Notes: a model not told the origin generated them from the letters alone. A DNA stretch of 64,000 nucleotides from Thorsellia kenyensis (GCF_042432445.1 NZ_JBHLXE010000108.1:1-64000), one strand, 5' to 3'; shown: positions 1-8,969, numbered from the stretch's first letter. Made by a program: numbers and translations.

Positions 1-1
1 A

Positions 2-58
2 GAACTAACAGGCATAACCAGAGAAAAAATTATCGTGGGGTATGCACTTATGTCTTGA
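2..58 (+). CDS. Possible C-terminal tail of a gene truncated by the window edge
   Basis: An open frame enters from the left edge and ends at TGA 56-58, reading ELTGITREKIIVGYALMS. It would converge on yggX. Only 18 residues are visible, so neither the family nor the reality of the gene can be decided; the sequence has the balanced composition of a real protein C-terminus, but a chance open frame of this length is also plausible. Confidence 0.25.
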   Translation, partial: ELTGITREKIIVGYALMS

Positions 59-129
59 ATTCACCTAATGATTTTTTGCACTTTAATATAGAAATGGATA
101 AACTTTTACGGTAGTTTCAGTAAATCTAC

Positions 130-399
130 CTATGATTCTGGTTTATATCCTTCTATTTCAATCTCTTTTCCATTAAATAAAAAATCAATCATTGCAGTCT
201 CTATTAGTTTTCTATGCTCTGGGTTTGTCATTATTAGACGATTTTCATTTATCAGCATGGTTTGCTTTTTAAGCCAAAGATTCCATGCCTCTACTGAAAT
301 CTCATTAAATACTTTTTTTCCTAATTCTCCAGGATAGAATTGAAAGGACAAACCTTCAGCTTCTTTTTTTAGATATGCACAAAAAACGGTTCTGGACAT
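130..399 (-). CDS. yggX: Probable Fe(2+)-trafficking protein YggX
   Basis: Small cytosolic protein thought to handle labile ferrous iron and protect iron-sulfur clusters from oxidative damage. The 89-residue length is normal for the family (about 90). The N-terminus MSRTVFCAYL carries the single conserved cysteine (Cys7) and is followed by the signature GLSFQFYPGELGKK at about residues 16-29. It lies 28 bp downstream of mutY, whose enzyme contains a 4Fe-4S cluster, the same order as mutY-yggX in E. coli, so it is probably the last gene of a trmA-mutY-yggX operon. mltC, which follows in E. coli, is not seen in the remaining 129 bp. Confidence 0.95.
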   Translation of the reverse strand: MSRTVFCAYLKKEAEGLSFQFYPGELGKKVFNEISVEAWNLWLKKQTMLINENRLIMTNPEHRKLIETAMIDFLFNGKEIEIEGYKPES

Positions 400-427
400 A
401 ATTATTCCTTTTTTATTTTTAAACTTG

Positions 428-1522
428 CTAAATAAGTGTTAATTTCAATATCTCTACTAATTTTAATATAGGTGCAGGTAAGCCTATATCTACTTGTTTT
501 CTTAAATCATACCAAAAAATAGATTCCTTTTCATTGATTGTATCAAATGTAGGTAGCTCATCCTTTGAAAAAACAACTGGTATAATATTTAAATGAAAAT
601 GAGTAAAGGTATGCACGAATGAGCTTATTGGGCTATGAATATTTATTTCAGTCTGCTTTAGATCACTTCCGCACCGATTAATATAATTAATGGTATCCTG
701 CTCTGAATCAAAACTTAAAAAACTGAATAATCCGCCCCATATCCCTTGATCAGCTCTCTTCTTCATTGCAAGCTTTATTTGCTTTTTTTCATCTTTTTGA
801 TAAACAACTAAAAACCACCCTGATTTGGTTGGCTTATCTCTTTTTGGTTTTTTATTTGGATATTTATCCCAATCATAATTTGCATACGCCATACAAAGTG
901 TATTTAAAGGACATAGATCACATTTTGGTCTACTCCTAGTACATATCATTGCCCCCAAATCCATCATAGCCTGGTTATACTTAGCAGGATTTTCTTTAGG
1001 GGTAAGTGAGTCTGTTAAACCCCATAGTTTTTTTTCAGTAATTGAATGGTTAGGTATACCGTCTACATGGAAAACTCTGGATAATACTCTTTTTACATTC
1101 CCATCTAATATAGGATGAGACAAATTCATTGATAATGATAAAATTGCACCTGCGGTAGAACGCCCGATGCCTGGCAATTGAATTATTTTCTCAATCTCAT
1201 TGGGAAAGTTACCATCATACACGTCGCTAATGATTTTAGCTGTTTTATGAAGATTTCTAGCCCTAGCGTAATACCCTAATCCAGTCCAAAGATGAAGAAC
1301 CTCATCAATATCAGCATTTGCTAAATCCCTTATAGTTTCAAAGCGGGCTATGAAACGGTTAAAATAATCTATAACAGTAGCCACTTGTGTTTGTTGTAGC
1401 ATAACCTCTGATAGCCAAACATGATAAGGTGACTTAATAATTTGCCAGGGTAAAGATTTTCTTCCATGCAATTCATACCAATTTAATACAAAATGGCTAA
1501 ATTCCGATTCTTTTATATTCAT
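428..1522 (-). CDS. mutY: Adenine DNA glycosylase MutY
   Basis: Base-excision repair enzyme that removes adenine mispaired with 8-oxoguanine or guanine. The 364 residues match family length. Visible features are the catalytic region SEVMLQQTQVATV (Glu39), the helix-hairpin-helix LPGIGRSTAGAIL, the catalytic aspartate in PILDGNVKR (about residue 140) and a 4Fe-4S ligand set C-x6-C-x2-C-x5-C in CTRSRPKCDLCPLNTLC. The C-terminal third is the NUDIX-like 8-oxoG recognition domain, with the expected FVHTFTHFHL segment. The start codon overlaps the trmA stop in an ATGA arrangement (1519-1522), implying translational coupling to trmA. Confidence 0.98.
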   Translation of the reverse strand: MNIKESEFSHFVLNWYELHGRKSLPWQIIKSPYHVWLSEVMLQQTQVATVIDYFNRFIARFETIRDLANADIDEVLHLWTGLGYYARARNLHKTAKIISDVYDGNFPNEIEKIIQLPGIGRSTAGAILSLSMNLSHPILDGNVKRVLSRVFHVDGIPNHSITEKKLWGLTDSLTPKENPAKYNQAMMDLGAMICTRSRPKCDLCPLNTLCMAYANYDWDKYPNKKPKRDKPTKSGWFLVVYQKDEKKQIKLAMKKRADQGIWGGLFSFLSFDSEQDTINYINRCGSDLKQTEINIHSPISSFVHTFTHFHLNIIPVVFSKDELPTFDTINEKESIFWYDLRKQVDIGLPAPILKLVEILKLTLI

Positions 1523-2625
1523 GATTTAAGGTCTAAAATAATGCCAGTTTCAATATGATCAGTATATGGGAATTGATCAAAAAGAGCTAAATGAGATATC
1601 TTATGCGTTTGACTTAAAGTTTTTAAGTTGTCAACCAAAGTTAATGGATTACAAGAGATATAAATGATTCTTGAGTAATATTGTATCATTTCAATCGATT
1701 TTTCATCAAGGCCACTTCTAGGTGGATCAACTAGCACTGTTTGACAATCTGAAAAATCATTTAAATCAATACCAGCTAGCCTATTAAATTGACGAACCCC
1801 TTTGATTGCCTGAGTAAATTCTTCCGCAGATAACCTGATTATGCTCAGATTATTGATCTGATTTACCATAATATTGTATTGAGCAATTTCTACTGAAGAT
1901 TTAGCAATTTCAGTAGCAAGCACACGTCTAAAATTTTCTGCGATTGCAATAGAAAAATTACCATTACCACAATATAATTCCAATAAGGAACCTTCACTTT
2001 CTTTTGTCGCATCAAAAACCCAATCTAACATTTTTTCATTAATAACTACATTTGGTTGAGTGAATCCATTTTCAATTTGACGATAAACAAGCTTTTTATC
2101 TTTTACCTTGATTACCTCATCTACATAATCTACATCAAGAGTTATTTTTTGTTTGTGTGATCTTCCTATGATTTGTATATCAAAACCCATGTTAATTAAA
2201 TCTTTTCTTAATTTTTTCGCTTTTTCAATCCATTTATCATCTAGTGCTTTATGATAAAGCAAAGAAACTAGTATTTTTCCACTCTGAGTGGACAGGTAAT
2301 CAACTTGGAATAATTTAAATCTCAAAAGTTCGTTTACTTTTATTTGTTCAATTAAAATTGGCATTACTTGATTTATAAGTAAACTAGCCACAGGAAATTG
2401 CGTTAGCTTGATTTTTTCTCTTGTATTTTTATCGTACATGATGTGATATAAATCATCTCCTTCATGCCAAATTCTAAATTCAGCCCGCATTCGGTAGTTC
2501 TGTTTGGGCGATTCATATACTTTTATTTGTGGTGTTTCGAATTGAGCCAGCAATTCTTTTAAATAATTCTCTTTTTTAGATAAAGCTTCGTAGTAAGATT
2601 CCGTAGGGAGTTCCTTAAATGGCAT
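1519..2625 (-). CDS. trmA: tRNA (uracil-54-C5)-methyltransferase TrmA
   Basis: SAM-dependent enzyme that makes ribothymidine-54 in the T-loop of tRNA. The 368-residue length agrees with the E. coli enzyme (366). The SAM-binding motif is in LLELYCGNGNFSIAIA, the DPPRSGLD motif follows at about residue 300, the catalytic cysteine is in ISCNPLTL (about residue 325) and the general-base glutamate in HIETG near the C-terminus. It is the first gene of a leftward unit trmA-mutY-yggX and overlaps mutY by four bases. This pairing is unlike E. coli, where trmA stands apart from mutY. Confidence 0.98.
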   Translation of the reverse strand: MPFKELPTESYYEALSKKENYLKELLAQFETPQIKVYESPKQNYRMRAEFRIWHEGDDLYHIMYDKNTREKIKLTQFPVASLLINQVMPILIEQIKVNELLRFKLFQVDYLSTQSGKILVSLLYHKALDDKWIEKAKKLRKDLINMGFDIQIIGRSHKQKITLDVDYVDEVIKVKDKKLVYRQIENGFTQPNVVINEKMLDWVFDATKESEGSLLELYCGNGNFSIAIAENFRRVLATEIAKSSVEIAQYNIMVNQINNLSIIRLSAEEFTQAIKGVRQFNRLAGIDLNDFSDCQTVLVDPPRSGLDEKSIEMIQYYSRIIYISCNPLTLVDNLKTLSQTHKISHLALFDQFPYTDHIETGIILDLKS

Positions 2626-2742
2626 ATTTATATCCTAATCAAAATTAATGCTGATGCCTCAATTCGTATAATACCTATGTTAGAATTGCAACAACAATAT
2701 AAAAAACAAAATATTTATTTCTTCACTTTAAAAGGATTCGTA

Positions 2743-3720
2743 ATGATCAAATCTCTTTCTATCAGTAAATTAAATCAGTATACACTTATCAAAGTCTCAG
2801 GTATAGAAGCTCAAAAATATCTTCAAGGGCAAGTAACTCAAGATCTCTATAAGATGCAGACACAAACACTTTACTATGCAGCACATTGTGAACCCAAAGG
2901 CAAAGTGATAGCATTATTAATGATATGGAAGCAAAATGATGATACTTTTTTTTATATTTTGCCTAAATCTCTAGAAGAATCACAGCTAAAAGAAATTAAA
3001 AAATATGCTATATTTTCTAAAGTCTCTTTTGAAATTCAACCAGAAACTTCATTTCATTTTCTTCACTTAGACAATGTATCACTTAGTGATAAAGAGAGGA
3101 TTCAAGCCCTTTTAGCTAACTTTTCTACGTCCATAGAAACTCAAAAAGAATATAATAGTACTAATACTTTATTAAACAATGGAAAGTTTCATTTCTCTTT
3201 AGGTGATAATAACGATTTTATTATTATAAACTTTTCAGATGATGATAACTTTTTTGCTGAATTATCTAAACTCAATTATACGATTTCCACTTGTGATTCC
3301 TCTTTATTTGAAAAAACACAAATTGAAAGAGGTATTCCCCAATTGAGCTTGGTTACATCTCAAGAGTTTTTACCCCAAGCTTTAAATATCCAAGCGCTTA
3401 ATGCTATAAGTTTTTCGAAAGGTTGTTATACAGGACAGGAAATGGTTGCTAGAGCTAAGTATAGAGGTGCGAATAAAAGAGCCCTTTATTACTTAAAAGG
3501 TACAAGCAGTGTTAGCCCTGAAATTGGATCTAACTTACTGATGAAGCTTGGAGAAAATTATAAAGAAACAGGAAATATAATCTCTTTTGTAAAAGAAAAA
3601 AACGAAATTTTTATCCAAGTGGTTTTAAGCAATAGATTAGAGGAAAACAGTGAATTTAAAATAATTGGTTGTGATGATAGTCAATTATTTATACAAAAAC
3701 TACCTTATGATTTAGAGTGA
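2743..3720 (+). CDS. ygfZ: tRNA-modifying, folate-binding protein YgfZ
   Basis: Tetrahydrofolate-binding protein of the GcvT-like family that helps assembly or repair of certain Fe-S enzymes, including MiaB-dependent tRNA thiolation. The diagnostic motif K-G-C-Y-x-G-Q-E is present in SKGCYTGQEMVARAKYRG near residue 230. The start at 2743 is chosen because AAAGGA stands just upstream and the protein then begins MIKSLSISKL, giving 325 residues, close to the E. coli length (326); an open frame extends further upstream to 2677 but has no ribosome site. It is divergent from trmA with about 117 bp between them. Confidence 0.95.
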   Translation: MIKSLSISKLNQYTLIKVSGIEAQKYLQGQVTQDLYKMQTQTLYYAAHCEPKGKVIALLMIWKQNDDTFFYILPKSLEESQLKEIKKYAIFSKVSFEIQPETSFHFLHLDNVSLSDKERIQALLANFSTSIETQKEYNSTNTLLNNGKFHFSLGDNNDFIIINFSDDDNFFAELSKLNYTISTCDSSLFEKTQIERGIPQLSLVTSQEFLPQALNIQALNAISFSKGCYTGQEMVARAKYRGANKRALYYLKGTSSVSPEIGSNLLMKLGENYKETGNIISFVKEKNEIFIQVVLSNRLEENSEFKIIGCDDSQLFIQKLPYDLE

Positions 3721-3799
3721 AATTTACAATTTTAAATTCTTTTTAAACTTATAAACTAGATTTTAAAAAGGTTACCATTAAGAAATCTATATTTAATTC

Positions 3800-4258
3800 A
3801 GATTTTTTAACACAGTTTTGCTGAGCAAACCTGTCAACTTCAAAGAAGTTTGAGGTGGCAGATGAATTTATAGTAGTGAGAAATCTCCTGCCAATGGAGC
3901 CGAGTAATCGTGTGCAAGAGAAAAGGAGAGAAACTATTTGCACTGGTGTCTCCTTTGCTGGCTGAAAGTGAAATGAAGGCTTAAGATGTGAACAGTATGA
4001 TAGAAGTAGGTAGAAAAATCATTAGTAGATTACTTTATGGCTAGAACGCTGATGACTTCTATTGAAATAATTACCAAAGTTTATGAGTAATAAAAAAATA
4101 GAAATAACACGAGATTGAATATGCAAGAAAAACACACACCTTGCATATCTAGATAACGTCTAAAAGAATGTTTGATATTTACTAGCATGAGCCGTATACG
4201 AGGTCCGTACGTAAGATTTTGTGAGAGGGATAAGACGGTAAGGCCTTAACCTACTCGA
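3800..4258 (+). mobile_element. Decayed group II intron relic (3' end recognisable)
   Basis: The 599-bp gap between ygfZ and gmhA holds no intact gene. From about 4188 it reads like group II intron domain V (GAGCCGTATACGAG, then a degraded second strand TACGTAAGATTTTG), followed by a domain VI-like segment with AGACGGTAAGG and an end at CTACTCGAT (4250-4258). The GNRA-capped loop of domain V is eroded. A second copy with the same modules lies at 49055-49171. Upstream, one plus-strand frame (about 3850-3955) reads NRVQEKRRETICTGVSFAG then stop, which may be a remnant of the intron reverse-transcriptase N-terminus, but I cannot prove that. The 5' boundary at 3800 is a guess. Confidence 0.55.
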
Positions 4259-4319
4259 TAAATAAATTTGACTAGTAAAATAGGCTAAATAATAAAGTGC
4301 TTTAATTAGATTTACAAAA

Positions 4320-4904
4320 CTACTGCATCTCCTTTTCTATTAATAGCATTAGGATATGAATTACTTTAATGTGTATTTCCTGAATTCTATCTGCGTAACC
4401 AAAATGAGGAACACGAATTTCAATATCAGCAGAACCTGCCATTTTACCGCCATCTTTTCCAGTCAAAGTGATGACCTTAATTCCTTTACTTCTCGCAGCT
4501 TCAATAGCTTTTATAATATTTATTGAATTACCTGAGGTAGATATAGCTAATAATACATCGCCTTCTTTACCTACGCCTTCAATAAATCTGGAAAAAATAG
4601 AATCAAAACCAAAATCATTACCTACACATGTCGTATGGCTAATATCAGATATTGCGATAGCAGGGTAAGCAGGTCTATTTTCTCTATACCTGCCAGTTAA
4701 TTCTTCAGCAAAATGCATAGCATCGCAATGAGATCCCCCATTACCACATGACATTACTTTTCCACCCGCTTTGAAACACTCAGCTATCATAATTGCTGCA
4801 TTTTCAATAAGTTCAAGAACGTTTTCAGTAGATAAAAAATTATCTAATAACGTGTGTGCTTCTTTAAGCTCTGATTGAATAATGTCTTTGTAACGAAAAC
4901 CCAT
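4320..4904 (-). CDS. gmhA: Phosphoheptose isomerase GmhA
   Basis: Converts sedoheptulose 7-phosphate to D-glycero-D-manno-heptose 7-phosphate, the first step of ADP-heptose synthesis for the LPS inner core. The 194 residues are a single SIS domain almost superimposable on E. coli GmhA (192), with SCGNGGSHCDAMHFAEEL containing the active-site Glu, STSGNS for phosphate binding, and QEIHIKVIHIL with the catalytic histidine near the C-terminus. DiaA, the related DnaA-binding SIS protein, is excluded by this close match. It starts 15 bp after the yiaF-like stop, so it probably ends a glyQ-glyS-yiaF-gmhA transcript. The next pathway enzyme, HldE, is at 54037. Confidence 0.97.
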   Translation of the reverse strand: MGFRYKDIIQSELKEAHTLLDNFLSTENVLELIENAAIMIAECFKAGGKVMSCGNGGSHCDAMHFAEELTGRYRENRPAYPAIAISDISHTTCVGNDFGFDSIFSRFIEGVGKEGDVLLAISTSGNSINIIKAIEAARSKGIKVITLTGKDGGKMAGSADIEIRVPHFGYADRIQEIHIKVIHILMLLIEKEMQ

Positions 4905-4919
4905 CTTAAACTCCTTTAG

Positions 4920-5633
4920 CTATTTTTCATTAAATGCATTGTATAAAGCAATTGTTGCTTCATGATATTTTATATCTTCAGCAATCTTATTTATCATTGC
5001 ATTGTATGATTCAGCTAACTCTTTTGATTTAAAATTAGGAATACCCTGAACATAAGTAATATTGGCTTTATTTTCATTTAGGAACAATCCTAATTGATTA
5101 ACATTTTTTGTTAAAGTAACTAAGCCATCTATATTTTCAAGTAAAGGATCAGCCCTTAAAGTAATTAATTTTTCTATTGCTGGAGTCATTACTGCATTTA
5201 AATCTTCCGGAAATGATTTTTTTGACAGCTTACTTAGCGTATCACTTTTTAAACTTTCAATATCACTTTTTAAAAAGAAAATTTTAGTTAAATCCTCACT
5301 TAAAATAGGCTGTAAAGCGATATAATCTTCGGTCACTTTAATTTGAGACAAATGCTCCATTAAAGGATTAAAAGATCTTTCTGTTATTTCATTAAATCGT
5401 TTAGTGAAATTAAAAATCGCTTCATAATCTTGGCTATACTCCCCAAATTTTTCTTTCTGATCTTCACTTAATTCAGGTAATTCATAGCCGACTCTTAAAA
5501 CGGTATTTTCAACATAATTTTTAAATTCTGCCCTTTGCTTAACTTCAGGATCGCTACATGCACTAATATAAAATAATGTAGATAATAAAGTAGTTACGAG
5601 TAATACACGTTTAACATGGCCATTTATTTTCAT
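4920..5633 (-). CDS. yiaF: DUF3053 lipoprotein (YiaF-like)
   Basis: Predicted lipoprotein of 237 residues with no established function. The N-terminus has basic residues, a hydrophobic stretch LLVTTLLSTLFYI and a lipobox-type S-A-C (Cys26), so it should be lipid-anchored in the cell envelope. The mature part is helix-rich and matches E. coli YiaF along its length, including ENTVLRVGYELPELSEDQK early on and the block ending SYN near the C-terminus. E. coli yiaF lies in the same part of its chromosome as glyQS, so the linkage to glyS (38 bp upstream) is partly conserved. The gmhA partner downstream suggests envelope context only. Confidence 0.85.
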   Translation of the reverse strand: MKINGHVKRVLLVTTLLSTLFYISACSDPEVKQRAEFKNYVENTVLRVGYELPELSEDQKEKFGEYSQDYEAIFNFTKRFNEITERSFNPLMEHLSQIKVTEDYIALQPILSEDLTKIFFLKSDIESLKSDTLSKLSKKSFPEDLNAVMTPAIEKLITLRADPLLENIDGLVTLTKNVNQLGLFLNENKANITYVQGIPNFKSKELAESYNAMINKIAEDIKYHEATIALYNAFNEK

Positions 5634-5671
5634 TAAATAATCCTATAATTAAAGAAATAATATAACTTCAT

Positions 5672-7747
5672 CTATTGTAATAACGAAATATCAGCAATAT
5701 GCAAAAATAAGTTTCTTAATTGGTTTAATAATCTTAACCTATTTGCTCTTACTTCAAGATTTTCATCCATTACCATTACTTTATCAAAAAATTCATCGAT
5801 ATTATGTCTCAATTCTGCAAGTTTAATTAAAGCTGATTGATAATCATTATTATCAAATAAAGGCTTTAATTCATCATTAATGACTACTAAATGAGCCGCT
5901 AATCTGTTTTCTTCAAGTGAAGAGTATAAAGAGGCTTTAGGTAATTCTGTTACGTCAATATCAATTTTAGAAAGTATATTTGATACGCGTTTATTAGCTG
6001 CTGCTAAAGATTCCGCTTCTTCAAGTGTTCTAAAATGTGTAACAGCTTTAACTCTTTTATCAAAATCAACAGGATAAGTAGGTCTTCTAGCTAAAACAGC
6101 TTGAATAGTATCTACTTTAAATCCAGCCTCTTGATACCAAGCTCTAAATCTACCTAACATAAATTCAATGATTTCTTCTTTAGCTTTTAAATTAGATAGT
6201 TTATCGCCATAAAGATCAATAGCCCATTGTGTAATTACTTCTAAATCAAGAGGTAATTCTTTTTCTACTATTATTCTTAATATACCGAGCGAAGCTCTTC
6301 TTAATGCAAAAGGGTCTTTATCTCCTTTTGGATGTTGACCAATTCCAAAAATTCCAGCTAGTGTGTCCATTTTTTCAGCGATAGCGACTGATAATGAAAT
6401 TAAATTACTAGGTAAGATATCTCCAGAGAATTTCGGTAAATATTGTTCTTTAATCGCCAAAGCAACAGATTCATTTTCACCATCATGTAATGCATAATGC
6501 ATACCCATTACGCCTTGCGTTTCAGTAAATTCAAAGACCATATTAGTTAATAAATCACATTTTGATAATAATCCGGCTCTATAAGAAAGCTTAGGATCAG
6601 CACCAATCTTTTCAGCAATTTTTTCACTTAAGGCAGCAATTCTTTCACTTTTTTCTTTTAATGAACCTAATTGCTGTTGAAAAAGAACAGAAGATAATTT
6701 AGGTAATCTGTCTGCTAGTTTAATTTTTTTGTCTGTTTCGAAGAAAAATTCAGCATCTGATAATCTAGGTCTAACCACTTTTTCATTACCAGCAATAATT
6801 TGTGCAGGATCTTTTGATTCAATATTACTTATAAAAATAAAATGTGGGGACAGCTTTCCTGTATTTTTTTCATAGACAGGAAAATACTTTTGATCTCCTT
6901 TCATCGTATGAACAAGCGCTTCAGGTGGAACAGATAAAAACTTCTTTTCAAATTGAGCAGTTAAAATGACAGGCCATTCTACCAAAGAAGTCACTTCTTC
7001 TAATAGTTCTTCACTTATATCTGCTATAGTATTTAAATTATCAGCAGCATTAATTACCCCATTTTTTATGATCATTTTGCGAGTTTCAAAGTCTGCTATC
7101 ACAAAGCCAACATTTTTTAATTGAGTTTCATACTCATCAGCGTGATTTAGAGTAATTTTAGTTTGTCCCATGAATCTATGGCCACAAATAATATTATTTG
7201 ATTTAATGCCTAAAACAGTTCCTTCAATTATTTCATCATCAATCATTAAACAAACTGTATGTACAGGTCTAACAAATTGTGTATCATGATTCCCCCATCT
7301 CATTAATTTTGGGATAGGTAATTGGTTTAATGCTTTATTAACAAAATCAGGAATTAAGCTTTTAATATTTTCCCCTTTAATTAAAGATTCATGAATTAAC
7401 CATTCACCCTTATCTGTTTTTAAAGTTTTAGCTTGATTGATTTCAATACCACATCCTTTTGCCCAACCTAAGGCAGCAGAAGTAGCTTTACCATCTGCAT
7501 CATATGCTTGACTAATTGCAGGTCCTCTTTTTTCAACTATTTTATCTTTCTGATTTATTTCAATTTCAGTAAATAAAACAGCTAAACGTCTTGGTGCAGC
7601 AAAATATTTCGATTTTGTAAAATTTATTCCTGCGTCTTTAAATAAACTATTAAGATTATCTTGAAAAGTCATTCCTAATTTTTTAAGTGCTTTAGGAGGT
7701 AATTCTTCTGTTCCAATTTCTATTAATAAATTTGCATGTGTTTTCAT
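5672..7747 (-). CDS. glyS: Glycyl-tRNA synthetase beta subunit
   Basis: Beta chain of the bacterial alpha2-beta2 glycyl-tRNA synthetase, which recognises tRNA-Gly and works with GlyQ to charge it. The 691-residue length fits the family (E. coli 689). It begins MKTHANLLIEIGTEELPPKAL, cut here to its recognisable IGTEELPPKAL start, and has PGCIK-like core blocks, the HD-like region with FALRRASLGILRII and a C-terminal anticodon-binding-type helical domain ending in LRLLNQLRNLFLHIADISLL. It follows glyQ by 71 bp in the usual glyQS order. Confidence 0.98.
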   Translation of the reverse strand: MKTHANLLIEIGTEELPPKALKKLGMTFQDNLNSLFKDAGINFTKSKYFAAPRRLAVLFTEIEINQKDKIVEKRGPAISQAYDADGKATSAALGWAKGCGIEINQAKTLKTDKGEWLIHESLIKGENIKSLIPDFVNKALNQLPIPKLMRWGNHDTQFVRPVHTVCLMIDDEIIEGTVLGIKSNNIICGHRFMGQTKITLNHADEYETQLKNVGFVIADFETRKMIIKNGVINAADNLNTIADISEELLEEVTSLVEWPVILTAQFEKKFLSVPPEALVHTMKGDQKYFPVYEKNTGKLSPHFIFISNIESKDPAQIIAGNEKVVRPRLSDAEFFFETDKKIKLADRLPKLSSVLFQQQLGSLKEKSERIAALSEKIAEKIGADPKLSYRAGLLSKCDLLTNMVFEFTETQGVMGMHYALHDGENESVALAIKEQYLPKFSGDILPSNLISLSVAIAEKMDTLAGIFGIGQHPKGDKDPFALRRASLGILRIIVEKELPLDLEVITQWAIDLYGDKLSNLKAKEEIIEFMLGRFRAWYQEAGFKVDTIQAVLARRPTYPVDFDKRVKAVTHFRTLEEAESLAAANKRVSNILSKIDIDVTELPKASLYSSLEENRLAAHLVVINDELKPLFDNNDYQSALIKLAELRHNIDEFFDKVMVMDENLEVRANRLRLLNQLRNLFLHIADISLLQ

Positions 7748-7818
7748 AATAAAATTTCTTTTTTAATAATTCTAATACTAGCAATAAGCAAAAATAATCG
7801 TTTAATATTATAAAATGA

Positions 7819-8724
7819 TTATTTTGCACAAAGAGGGAAACCTAATGCTTCTCTAGAAGCATAATAAGCTTCAGCAACTGATTTTGTTAATGTGCGTATT
7901 CTTAATATGTATCTTTGACGCTCTGTAACAGATATTGCTTTTCTTGCATCTAAAAGATTAAAAGTATGTGCAGCTTTTAAAATTCTTTCATAAGCGGGGA
8001 GAGGTAAGGGTTTATCTAATTCTAATAAATATTTAGCTTCTTTTTCATATTGTTCAAAACAAGTAAATAAAAAGTCAACATCAGCATATTCAAAATTATA
8101 AGTTGATTGTTCAACTTCATTTTGATGATAAATATTACCATAAGTAGTTTTTCCAAAAGGACCATCACTCCAAACAAGATCATAAACACTATCTACACCC
8201 TGTATATACATTGCAAGTCTTTCTAGGCCATAAGTTATTTCACCTGTTACAGGTTTGCATTCTAATCCACCCACTTGCTGAAAATAAGTAAATTGGGTAA
8301 CTTCCATTCCATTCAACCAAATTTCCCAACCTAGTCCCCAAGCACCTAAAGTAGGATTTTCCCAGTTATCTTCAACAAAGCGAATATCATGTATCAAAGG
8401 ATCGATACCTAATGCTTTAAGTGAACCTAAATACAGTTCTTGAATGTTATCAGGTGATGGTTTAAGAATAACTTGAAATTGATAATAATGCTGCAATCTA
8501 TTAGGATTTTCTCCATATCTTCCATCAGTTGGTCTTCTTGAAGGTTGAACATAGGCTGCTGCAATAGGTTCTGGTCCTAATGCTCTTAAACAAGTTATAG
8601 GATGTGATGTTCCTGCACCAACTTCCATATCTAGTGGTTGCACAATAGTACAACCTTGATTAGCCCAATAATCTTGTAATGTAAGAATTAAACCTTGAAA
8701 AGTTTTAGTATTAAATTTTTGCAT
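7819..8724 (-). CDS. glyQ: Glycyl-tRNA synthetase alpha subunit
   Basis: Catalytic alpha chain of heterotetrameric glycyl-tRNA synthetase (class II), forming glycyl-adenylate. The 301 residues match E. coli GlyQ (303). Recognisable blocks are FQGLILTLQDYWANQGC, EVGAGTSHP, the class II motif region RALGPEPIAAAYVQPSRR and the GLERLAMY motif 3 segment. It is the first gene leftward of the predicted replication origin and leads the transcript glyQ-glyS-yiaF-gmhA. No T-box leader is visible in its upstream DNA, as expected in a Gram-negative. Confidence 0.98.
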   Translation of the reverse strand: MQKFNTKTFQGLILTLQDYWANQGCTIVQPLDMEVGAGTSHPITCLRALGPEPIAAAYVQPSRRPTDGRYGENPNRLQHYYQFQVILKPSPDNIQELYLGSLKALGIDPLIHDIRFVEDNWENPTLGAWGLGWEIWLNGMEVTQFTYFQQVGGLECKPVTGEITYGLERLAMYIQGVDSVYDLVWSDGPFGKTTYGNIYHQNEVEQSTYNFEYADVDFLFTCFEQYEKEAKYLLELDKPLPLPAYERILKAAHTFNLLDARKAISVTERQRYILRIRTLTKSVAEAYYASREALGFPLCAK

Positions 8725-8910
8725 AATTTTAAAGTCTTAAATGGCTTAAAGTGTAATTTTAGATGACCATACATAGTGATTTACTATGAATGAATTGAAT
8801 ATTTTCTTAAGTATAACGTTTTCAGTTTAAAGTTTCAGTTTTTTTTCATTCTTCTTATCTATTTTAGTATTCTGCAAGATTAATTTCATATTCTGGAGTT
8901 ACTAATATTT

Positions 8911-8945
8911 AATCTTTTTATTTTTTTTTATTTTTTTTATTATTA
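8911..8945. other. Candidate DNA unwinding element
   Basis: A nearly pure A/T stretch starting AATCTTTTTATTTTTTTTTA with repeated T-tracts broken by single A residues. It resembles the E. coli L/M/R 13-mers (GATCTNTTNTTTT) in pattern and sits to the left of the DnaA boxes. Functional assignment is inference from composition and position. Confidence 0.55.
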
Positions 8946-8949
8946 CATA

Positions 8950-8969
8950 GTTATAAATCTGTTTATAAC
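8950..8969. repeat. Hairpin of two GTTATAAA arms
   Basis: GTTATAAA (8950-8957) and its exact complement TTTATAAC (8962-8969) are separated by TCTG, giving a perfect 8-bp stem. The same 8-mer recurs at 9049-9056 and 9304-9311, so this is a repeated motif of the origin, not a one-off palindrome. Confidence 0.7.

Noticed and set aside
3739..3770. ygfZ terminator from CTTTTTAAA/TTTAAAAAG
   Set aside because: The stem is almost pure A-T with a 14-base loop and is unlikely to terminate transcription.
3749..3943. 64-residue minus-strand open frame downstream of ygfZ
   Set aside because: It lies opposite the intron relic, has no ribosome site and no family resemblance.
8725..8860. T-box leader before glyQ
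   Set aside because: No specifier hairpin or T-box sequence is visible, and glyQS in gammaproteobacteria is not regulated this way.
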